Source of the DNA: Tardiphaga sp.
GTDB taxonomy: Bacteria; Pseudomonadota; Alphaproteobacteria; Rhizobiales; Xanthobacteraceae
NCBI GenBank assembly: GCA_014377915.1
Contig: JACMOT010000129.1
Span: 1 to 5,506 of the forward strand
Reading direction: 5' to 3'
DNA: 5,506 nt
Below are positions 1-5,506 of the stretch, in pieces. Position 1 is the first letter of the stretch; each line of letters begins with the position of its first letter. Position numbers and translations under genes: made by a program. The notes beneath the pieces were generated by a model. It was not told where the DNA came from. It made no database searches and saw only the letters and a list, made by a program, of their open reading frames with translations.

Positions 1-351
1 GATCACCAGCAGCGCCAGCGCGGCGGGAGCTGCCTGCACCAGCAAAATCTTGCGGCTCAGCGTCGCCGCGCCGTAAAGCCCTGCCGCGATCACGCAGAGC
101 AGGAAGAAGATCTTGAGCTGCGACGCGAACACCGGCGCCGGGTGCGCTAGGCCCCAGACCAGGCCGGCGGCGAGAAAGCCGTTATAGAGGCCCTGATTGG
201 CGGCGAGGACCGCGCTGTCCCGCGCCCTGGCCGCCGTGTTGCCGAAGGTCTTGAGGCCGTAGGGCCGGGTCCAGAGAAACATCTCCAGTACCAGGAAATA
301 CAAATGTAGCGCCGCGACCAGCGCGACCAGTGCATTGCCGACGACCTGCAT
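1..351 (-). CDS. DUF1304 family small integral membrane protein (3' end cut by window edge)
   Basis: The reading frame starts at the ATG at 349-351 and runs 117 codons to the left edge without a stop. Family members are about this length, so only a few C-terminal residues should be missing. The product is very hydrophobic, with four likely membrane helices at about residues 3-26, 53-69, 78-97 and 102-117. Family-like features are His16 and Glu23 in helix 1 (HLYFLVLEMFLW), the segment NQGLYNGFLAAG at 52-63, YGAAT at 93-97 and the VQxxPA stretch near 105-110. These match my recollection of DUF1304 (a COG3759-type predicted membrane protein), whose function is unknown. It should sit in the cytoplasmic membrane; no catalytic role can be assigned. 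The start is supported by a strong Shine-Dalgarno five bases upstream. The gene is divergent from the hybrid kinase, and the sequence gives no functional link between them. Confidence 0.88.
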   Translation of the reverse strand, partial: MQVVGNALVALVAALHLYFLVLEMFLWTRPYGLKTFGNTAARARDSAVLAANQGLYNGFLAAGLVWGLAHPAPVFASQLKIFFLLCVIAAGLYGAATLSRKILLVQAAPAALALLVI

Positions 352-355
352 CAAA

Positions 356-362
356 TCCTCCC
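356..362 (-). promoter_or_regulatory. Shine-Dalgarno of the DUF1304 gene
   Basis: Read on the minus strand the bases are GGGAGGA, containing a full GGAGG core (357-361) five bases before the ATG at 351. This fixes the start of the DUF1304 gene and excludes the shadow frame starting at 335. Confidence 0.75.
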
Positions 363-390
363 GCGCGCGCCCGACGCTATCTGCCGTGCA

Positions 391-399
391 AGCATAGCA
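391..399 (-). promoter_or_regulatory. Candidate extended -10 element for the DUF1304 gene
   Basis: The minus strand reads TGC-TATGCT, a TGn extension followed by a four-of-six match to TATAAT, about 40 bases upstream of the DUF1304 start codon. There is no acceptable -35 box at 16-18 bases, so the case rests on the extended -10 alone. The region is an AT-richer island in very GC-rich sequence. This is a weak inference; the true promoter could lie elsewhere in 352-531. Confidence 0.2.
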
Positions 400-531
400 T
401 GACCGGTCGCGCGCCGCGGACAATACCGGCGCCTTGTGGTCGGGATTGCTCTTGTCAAATCGGCGGCGCCGGCAATTGATGTCCGAGTCGGTCCGCTTCA
501 TGTCGTGCCGGAACAGAATGCGGATGGTCGC

Positions 532-3273
532 ATGAGGCTCTCGACCCGGCTCACGCTCGCGATGGTGACGCTGGTGCTCGGCACCGCGGCGGCTGGCGTG
601 GCCGGCTATCACAGCGTCGAAGCCAATGTCGTGCCCGCGGCGCTGGCGCGGCTCACCACCCAGGCGCGCGCCCGGCTCGGCATCCTCGACATCTATCTAC
701 GCGACGTGCGCGGCGACGTGCTGGCGCTGCGCTCGATCCCGGCCCATGACGGGCTGGTGCGCGCGCTGCTTGACGGTGGTTTCGACAGCGACGGAAATAC
801 CTCCGCGGCGAAGTGGCGCGAGCAAATCGAAAACATCTATGTCGGGCAGTTGGTCGCCAAGCCGGCGATCCAGCAATTGCGCCTGATCGGGATCGCCAAT
901 GGCGGTCGCGAAATCATCCGCGTCGACCGCAATGGGCCGGACAACGCGATCCGCGTGGTGGCGCCGGGCGACCTGCAGTCGAAGGACGACCGCGGCTATT
1001 TTCGCGAGGTGATCACGCTGCCGGCCGGGCAGGTCTATATCTCGCCGATCGAGCTCAACCAGGAATATGGCAGGCTGGAAGTGCCGCATGTTCCGGTGCT
1101 GCGCGTCGCCACGATGATGCCGGACGCCACCGGCAAGCCGTTCGGCATCGTGATCGTCAATCTCGATATAAGGCCGATTTTCGAAGGCATTCGTGCCGCG
1201 ATGGATGACGATGCGCAAATCTACATCGTCAACGCCAATGGCGATTTCCTGCTGCATCCCGACAACGACCGGGCGTTCGGCTTCGACCTCGGCACGCCGC
1301 ATCGCTGGCAGGATGAGTTTCCGGCGCTGGCGCGGGCGGTCAGCACCGTTGGCAGCGGTTCGGCGGTGATCGAGAAAAGCGGCGGCGAGCGGATCGCGGC
1401 GGCGCTGGTCAGTGCGAAGATGGCGGATCGCCCGCGGATCGGCGTCATCGAGACGATGTCCTACCAGGCCATCATGGCACCAGCCTCGAATCTGCGACGT
1501 TCCGACAGCATCGCGGCGCTGGCCGCGGTGGCGCTGGCGATCACCATGGCCGTGATCGTGTCGCGCTCGCTGGCGCGGCCGCTGCGCCAGATCACCGAGG
1601 CAGTGGAGAAATTCGGCCGCGGCGAGGTGATCCAGCTCCCCACCGGCAGCCATGGCGAGATCGGCCAACTGGCGGCGGCGTTTCAACGCATGGCCATCAA
1701 CGTCAACGACAAGACGGCGGCGTTGCGTGACAAGTCCGAACTGTTCGACAAGACCGTCGACAGCCTGGCGGATGGCCTGCTGATCATCGATGCCGAGGCG
1801 CGCACCGTATTCTCCAATGCCACCTGCAGGACGCTGTTCGGCAGCGACCTGCCGATCGGGTTGCCGGCCTACCAGACAAGCCATCACCGCTTCCGCCGCG
1901 ACGGCGTGACGCCGCTGCCGCCCGAGGAGACGCCGATCTCCCGCGCGCTGCGCGGCGAGAGTTTCGACAATGTCGAGATTGCGTTCCGTCGCGGCACCGA
2001 GCCCGCCCTCACCCAGCTCGCCGCCAGCGGCCGCATCCTGTCCGGCGCCTTCGGCCAGATGGAAGGGGCCGTCCTTGTCTACCGCGATCTCACCACGTTC
2101 AGGGAAACCGAACGCCAGTTGCAGCAGGCGCAGAAGATGGAAGCCGTCGGCCAGCTCACCGGCGGCATCGCGCATGATTTCAACAATATCCTCACGGTCA
2201 TCGCCGGCGCGGTCGAGCTGTTGGCCGACGGCGTCCGGGACCGGCCGAAGCTGGCGGAAGTGGCCGGGATGATCGAGGAAGCTGTCGACCGCGGTGCCAG
2301 CCTGACGCATCGGTTGCTGTCCTTCGCGCGCAAGCAGCCGATGCAGCCGCGCGAGCTCGACGTCAACGCCCTGATGCATGATGCCGGGCGGCTGTTGCGG
2401 CCGACGCTTGGCGAGCAGGTCGAGATCGAGCTGCGGCTGGTGCGCGACCTCTGGCCGGTGATGGCCGATCCGACGCTGCTCGCGAACGCGCTGCTCAACC
2501 TCGCCGTCAACTCCCGCGACGCGATGCCGTCCGGCGGCAAGCTGACGCTGGAGACCGCCAACATCATGCTCGACGAGGCCTATGCGGCGCTGCACGCCGA
2601 AGTCCAGGCCGGCCCCCATGTCATGATCGCAGTCAGCGATACCGGTACCGGCATCCCCGCCGCCATCCGCGACCGCGTTTTCGAGCCGTTCTTCACCACC
2701 AAGTCGCTCGGCAAGGGTACCGGGCTTGGCCTCAGCATGGTCTACGGCTTCGTCAAGCAGTCCGGCGGCCATATCGTCATCTACAGCGAGGAGGCCTACG
2801 GCACCACGATCCGGATCTATCTGCCGCGCGCCGCCGAATCCTGCGCCGCACCGACCCCGACGGTGGAGCCGGGCTTCGTCGGCGGCATGGAAACCCTGCT
2901 GGTGGTGGAGGACGATGCGCCGGTGCTGCGCAACGTCATCATCAATCTGGCGGCGCTAGGCTATACGGTGCACACCGCCACCAGCGCGACCGAGGCGCTG
3001 AAGCTGGTCGAACAGGGCCTGGCATTCGACATGCTGTTCACGGATGTCGTGCTGGGCGCCGGCATGAATGGACGACAGCTCGCCGACGAGGTTCACAAGC
3101 AGCGGCCGGAGCTGAAGGTGTTGTACACCTCCGGCTATACCGAGAACGCCATCGTCCACCACGGCCGCCTCGACGCCGGCATCCATTTGCTCACCAAGCC
3201 CTACCGCCGCGCCGATCTGGCGCGGATGCTGCGGCTGGTGCTGGATGCGAAGACGGTGGCGGCGGCGACGTAG
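532..3273 (+). CDS. Membrane-bound hybrid sensor histidine kinase (Cache-like sensor, HAMP, PAS, HisKA, HATPase, receiver)
   Basis: This 913-residue hybrid kinase should autophosphorylate on His and pass the phosphate to its own receiver. Domain order, numbered from the ATG at 532: TM1 about 7-27; extracytoplasmic double-Cache-like sensor about 28-320, with a conserved-looking block [14 protein letters not shown] near 173-186; TM2 about 325-347; HAMP about 346-400; PAS about 402-520; HisKA with phospho-acceptor His548 in [11 protein letters not shown]; HATPase with N-box Asn660, G1 DTGTG at 703-707, FEPFFTTK and G2 GKGTGLGL at 727-734; receiver about 787-905 with acidic residues in VVEDD, phospho-acceptor Asp838, YTSG and Lys889 in LLTKPY. 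All catalytic motifs look intact. The same frame opens at a GTG at 436, but those 32 extra residues are non-hydrophobic and lack a Shine-Dalgarno. The ATG puts TM1 right at the N-terminus, although its own Shine-Dalgarno is weak (GGATGG). No response regulator or phosphotransfer gene is adjacent, so the partner and ligand are unknown. Confidence 0.93.
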   Translation: MRLSTRLTLAMVTLVLGTAAAGVAGYHSVEANVVPAALARLTTQARARLGILDIYLRDVRGDVLALRSIPAHDGLVRALLDGGFDSDGNTSAAKWREQIENIYVGQLVAKPAIQQLRLIGIANGGREIIRVDRNGPDNAIRVVAPGDLQSKDDRGYFREVITLPAGQVYISPIELNQEYGRLEVPHVPVLRVATMMPDATGKPFGIVIVNLDIRPIFEGIRAAMDDDAQIYIVNANGDFLLHPDNDRAFGFDLGTPHRWQDEFPALARAVSTVGSGSAVIEKSGGERIAAALVSAKMADRPRIGVIETMSYQAIMAPASNLRRSDSIAALAAVALAITMAVIVSRSLARPLRQITEAVEKFGRGEVIQLPTGSHGEIGQLAAAFQRMAINVNDKTAALRDKSELFDKTVDSLADGLLIIDAEARTVFSNATCRTLFGSDLPIGLPAYQTSHHRFRRDGVTPLPPEETPISRALRGESFDNVEIAFRRGTEPALTQLAASGRILSGAFGQMEGAVLVYRDLTTFRETERQLQQAQKMEAVGQLTGGIAHDFNNILTVIAGAVELLADGVRDRPKLAEVAGMIEEAVDRGASLTHRLLSFARKQPMQPRELDVNALMHDAGRLLRPTLGEQVEIELRLVRDLWPVMADPTLLANALLNLAVNSRDAMPSGGKLTLETANIMLDEAYAALHAEVQAGPHVMIAVSDTGTGIPAAIRDRVFEPFFTTKSLGKGTGLGLSMVYGFVKQSGGHIVIYSEEAYGTTIRIYLPRAAESCAAPTPTVEPGFVGGMETLLVVEDDAPVLRNVIINLAALGYTVHTATSATEALKLVEQGLAFDMLFTDVVLGAGMNGRQLADEVHKQRPELKVLYTSGYTENAIVHHGRLDAGIHLLTKPYRRADLARMLRLVLDAKTVAAAT

Positions 3274-3283
3274 CAACGGGTTC

Positions 3284-3332
3284 GTCATTCCGGGTTCGAT
3301 CGCGGCTGACGCCGCGTTCGCCCCGGAATGAC
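3284..3332. repeat. Nested intergenic palindrome (REP-like), possible bidirectional terminator
   Basis: The outer arms GTCATTCCGGG (3284-3294) and CCCGGAATGAC (3322-3332) are perfect 11-base inverted repeats. Inside them CGA (3297-3299) pairs with TCG (3318-3320), and CGCGGC (3301-3306) pairs with GCCGCG (3311-3316) around a TGAC loop. Together they give a nearly continuous stem of about 20 pairs, interrupted only by a small TT/C internal loop and one T-T mismatch. It lies 10 bases after the kinase stop and 5 bases after the glnD stop, so both transcripts would end in the same hairpin. Neither strand has a convincing U-tract after the stem, so classic intrinsic termination is uncertain. From memory, palindromes with GTCATTCCGG arms are scattered between genes in Bradyrhizobium-type genomes, which would make this a dispersed repeat; copy number cannot be seen here. 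Confidence 0.75.
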
Positions 3333-3337
3333 AGTTC

Positions 3338-5506
3338 TTACCCCGCCGGTTTCGCCGCGACGTCGCCATGTGCCAGCAGATGGATCAGCGCGCGTTTGAT
3401 CGCGGCCTGCCTTGTCGGGGCGTTGATCTGCGCGCCCAGCAGGTCGGTGACGTAGAACACGTCGCGGGCACGTTCGCCGAAGGTGGCGACATGGGCCGAG
3501 CCGATATTGAGGTTGAGCTTCGAGATCGCGGTGGTCAATTGGTACAACAGGCCCGGGCGGTCGAGGCCGGAGACCTCGATCACGGTGTAGCGGTCCGACC
3601 ACTGGTTGTTGATGGTGATCTCCGGCTCGACCACGAACGGCTTCAGCTTGCCGCGGCTGTTGGCGCGCTGGGCGACGGTTTCCGGCAGCCGCAGCTTGCC
3701 TTCCAGCACGTCCTCGATCATGTCGCCGATCCGCGTCGCGCGGCGGCCTTCATCGTCGTCGCGGTCATATTCCCGGGAAATCGCGATGGTGTCGAGCGCG
3801 CGGCCGTCGGTGGTGGTGTAGATCTGGGCGTCGACGATATTGGCGCCGGCGGCGGCGCAGGCCCCCGCGATGATCGACAGCAACCACGGATGGTCAACCG
3901 CGAGGATGGTCAGTTCGGTGACGCCGCGCGCCTCGTCATAGCCGACATTGATCGCCAGCTTGTGGCCGGCTTCCTCGGACGCGCGCAGGAAGCGGGCGTG
4001 GCGCAGCTTGCGATCGAGCTCGACCTTGAGCCAGTACGCCGGATAATGCCGGCTGATATAGGCATTGAGCTCGGCCTCCGGCCATTCGGTGAAGGCGGCG
4101 CGGAATTCGGCCTGCGCCATGGCGATGCGCTGGGCGCGGTTGACCTCGGAAAAGCCGCCGGTCAGCGCCGGCTCGGTCTCATAATACAATGTACGCAGCA
4201 ACTGCGCCTTCCAGCCGTTCCAGACGCCGGGGCCGACGCCGCGGATGTCGGCGGTGGTCAGGATGGTCAACAGCTTCATCTGCTCGACCGACTGCACCAC
4301 GGCGGCAAAGTTCTCGATGGTCTTGCGGTCCGACAGGTCGCGCGACTGCGCCACCGTGGACATCGTCAGGTGCTCCTCGATCAGCCAGGCCACCAGTTCG
4401 GTATCGGCGGCGTTGAAGCCGAGCCGCGGGCACAGCCGTCGCGCCACCCGGGCGCCGCCGATCGAATGAACCTCTGGCCGGCCCTTGGCGATATCGTGCA
4501 GCAGCACGGTGATGTAGATCACCGCGCGATGTTCCGGCTGGATCTTGCGCATCAAATCGGAGGCGACGACGAACTCGTCATTACCGCCGCGCTCGATCTC
4601 CTGGAGGATGCCGACGCAGCGCAACAGATGCTCGTCGACCGTATAGTGATGATACATGTTGAACTGCATCATCGACACGATGCGGCCGAAAGCGCGGATG
4701 AAGTGGCCGAGTACGCCGGTCTCGTTCATCCGCCGCAGCACGGTCTCGGCATTGTCCGAGGTCAGGATCTCCATGAACAGCGCGTTGGCTTCGGGGTCTT
4801 CGCGCACCGCCGGGGTGATCAGCCGCAGTGACCGCGTCACGGTCCGCATCGCGTCGGGGTGGAAGGCGAGGTTGTTCTTCTGCGCGAGGCGAAACAGCCG
4901 GATCAGATTGACCGGATCCTCGCGGAACACGTCGGGCGCGGCGAGGTTGATGCGGTTGTTGTCGATGATGAAGGCGTCGGAGCCGGGTACGCGGCGGCGC
5001 TGCGGGTCGGGGCGCAGCTTGGCCATCATCCGGCTCAGCGCCGGCGCCGGCTTGGCCTGCTGGTCTTCCAGCTTGGCGCACAGGATCGCGGTAAGGTCGC
5101 CGACTTCCTTGGCGATCAGGAAATAGTGCTTCATGAAGCGCTCGACGTCCTGCATGCCGGGATGCGAGGTGTAGCCGAGGCGAAGCGCGATATCCCGCTG
5201 CAGGTCGAACGACAATCGCTCTTCCGGGCGGTTGGTGACGAAGTGGATGTTGCAGCGCACCGACCACAGGAAATCCTCGCAGCGGTTGAAGGTGCGGTAT
5301 TCCTGCGCATCGAACACGCCATGCGCCATCAGCTCGCGGGTGTCGCTGACGCGGTAGACATATTTCGCGATCCAGAACAGCGTGTGCAGGTCGCGCAGCC
5401 CGCCCTTGCCATCCTTGACGTTGGGCTCGACCAGATAGCGTGACTGGCCGCCGCGGCGATGCCGCTCCTCGCGCTCGGCGAGCTTGGCGGTGACGAATTC
5501 GGCGGC
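3338..5506 (-). CDS. glnD: Bifunctional PII uridylyltransferase/uridylyl-removing enzyme GlnD (N-terminus beyond window)
   Basis: GlnD uridylylates PII proteins when glutamine is low and removes UMP when it is high, setting glutamine synthetase and Ntr activity in the cytoplasm. The frame is open from the right edge to TAA at 3338-3340, giving 722 residues; the family is roughly 900-950 long, so about 200 N-terminal residues, including the GSD-type nucleotidyltransferase centre, lie outside. In visible numbering: the end of the transferase domain, YLVEPNVKDGKGGLRDLH, at about 24-41; a helical linker domain to about 270; an HD hydrolase domain with His287 (HYTVDEH), His337-Asp338 (LLHDIAKG), His379 (EEHLTMS) and Asp420 (TTADIRGVGPGVW), so the likely metal ligands are present; a first ACT domain about 529-600 (LTILAVDHPWLLSIIAGACA); and a second about 639-714 (VIEVSGLDRPGLLYQLTTAI). 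The two ACT domains are the expected glutamine-sensing part. The gene converges on the hybrid kinase with a 64-base gap holding the palindrome. Its promoter is not in the window. Confidence 0.97.
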   Translation of the reverse strand, partial: AAEFVTAKLAEREERHRRGGQSRYLVEPNVKDGKGGLRDLHTLFWIAKYVYRVSDTRELMAHGVFDAQEYRTFNRCEDFLWSVRCNIHFVTNRPEERLSFDLQRDIALRLGYTSHPGMQDVERFMKHYFLIAKEVGDLTAILCAKLEDQQAKPAPALSRMMAKLRPDPQRRRVPGSDAFIIDNNRINLAAPDVFREDPVNLIRLFRLAQKNNLAFHPDAMRTVTRSLRLITPAVREDPEANALFMEILTSDNAETVLRRMNETGVLGHFIRAFGRIVSMMQFNMYHHYTVDEHLLRCVGILQEIERGGNDEFVVASDLMRKIQPEHRAVIYITVLLHDIAKGRPEVHSIGGARVARRLCPRLGFNAADTELVAWLIEEHLTMSTVAQSRDLSDRKTIENFAAVVQSVEQMKLLTILTTADIRGVGPGVWNGWKAQLLRTLYYETEPALTGGFSEVNRAQRIAMAQAEFRAAFTEWPEAELNAYISRHYPAYWLKVELDRKLRHARFLRASEEAGHKLAINVGYDEARGVTELTILAVDHPWLLSIIAGACAAAGANIVDAQIYTTTDGRALDTIAISREYDRDDDEGRRATRIGDMIEDVLEGKLRLPETVAQRANSRGKLKPFVVEPEITINNQWSDRYTVIEVSGLDRPGLLYQLTTAISKLNLNIGSAHVATFGERARDVFYVTDLLGAQINAPTRQAAIKRALIHLLAHGDVAAKPAG

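Noticed and set aside
147..335. A 62-codon minus-strand frame near the left edge
   Set aside because: It is out of frame with the DUF1304 protein, which has the family motifs, the membrane helices and the Shine-Dalgarno.
453..458. A perfect TTGACA on the minus strand as a -35 box for the DUF1304 gene
   Set aside because: No -10-like hexamer lies 15-19 bases downstream; the spacing falls in GC-rich AAGGCGCC. The next TATTGT is about 27 bases away.
697..2772. A 691-codon open frame on the minus strand, antisense to most of the hybrid kinase
   Set aside because: The plus frame has complete, ordered kinase domains. The antisense product is rich in His, Arg, Asp, Gln and Gly, has no recognisable domain, and is what high third-position GC produces opposite a real gene.
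532..3273. The hybrid kinase as an NtrB-type nitrogen sensor partnered with glnD
   Set aside because: NtrB is a cytoplasmic PAS kinase without a Cache sensor or receiver. This protein is membrane-bound, hybrid and convergent with glnD, so proximity alone does not support a nitrogen role.
2956..3369. A 137-codon minus-strand frame spanning the palindrome and the kinase 3' end
   Set aside because: It is antisense to the receiver domain and reads through the intergenic palindrome and the end of glnD. Translations of such repeats are a known source of spurious hypothetical proteins.
3368..4831. A 487-codon open frame on the plus strand, antisense to glnD
   Set aside because: It mirrors the GlnD coding sequence, which has unmistakable HD and ACT motifs. 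The product is low-complexity in style and resembles no family I know, and it starts without a Shine-Dalgarno.
4859..5443. A 194-codon plus-strand open frame opposite the glnD HD/linker region
   Set aside because: It is the same kind of shadow as the frame at 3368-4831, and GlnD coding continues through it to the window edge.

Overview
The window is GC-rich with strong G/C bias at third codon positions. Its genes resemble those of an alphaproteobacterium, most likely of the Bradyrhizobium/Rhodopseudomonas group. That assignment rests on recalled protein style (the GlnD sequence, the PAS/HisKA/receiver hybrid kinase, and a GTCATTCCGG-type intergenic palindrome) and was not checked by a search. 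No mobile element, tRNA, rRNA or CRISPR array is visible.

Layout: (1) On the minus strand from base 351 to the left edge is a small four-helix membrane protein of the DUF1304 family. It has a clear Shine-Dalgarno and lacks only its last few codons. (2) A divergent intergenic stretch of about 180 bases (352-531) separates it from (3) a plus-strand membrane-bound hybrid sensor histidine kinase (532-3273, 913 aa). Its order is TM, extracytoplasmic Cache-like sensor, TM, HAMP, PAS, HisKA, HATPase and receiver. (4) A 49-base nested palindrome (3284-3332) fills most of the 64-base gap between the kinase and the next gene. (5) On the minus strand from 3338 to the right edge are the C-terminal 722 residues of GlnD, the bifunctional PII uridylyltransferase/uridylyl-removing enzyme. 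The start and catalytic N-terminus of GlnD lie beyond the window.

The three genes are transcribed divergently (DUF1304 versus kinase) and convergently (kinase versus glnD), so none forms an operon with another inside the window. GlnD is the nitrogen-status sensor that modifies PII proteins. The kinase probably senses a small molecule outside the cytoplasm, and its cognate partner is not in the window. Nothing in the sequence ties it to nitrogen control.

This looks like ordinary chromosomal core or near-core sequence, and I found no convincing undescribed system. The points most worth a second look are the intergenic palindrome, the unknown ligand and partner of the orphan hybrid kinase, and an atypical residue after the receiver phospho-acceptor. 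The long antisense open frames opposite the kinase and glnD are best explained as composition shadows.
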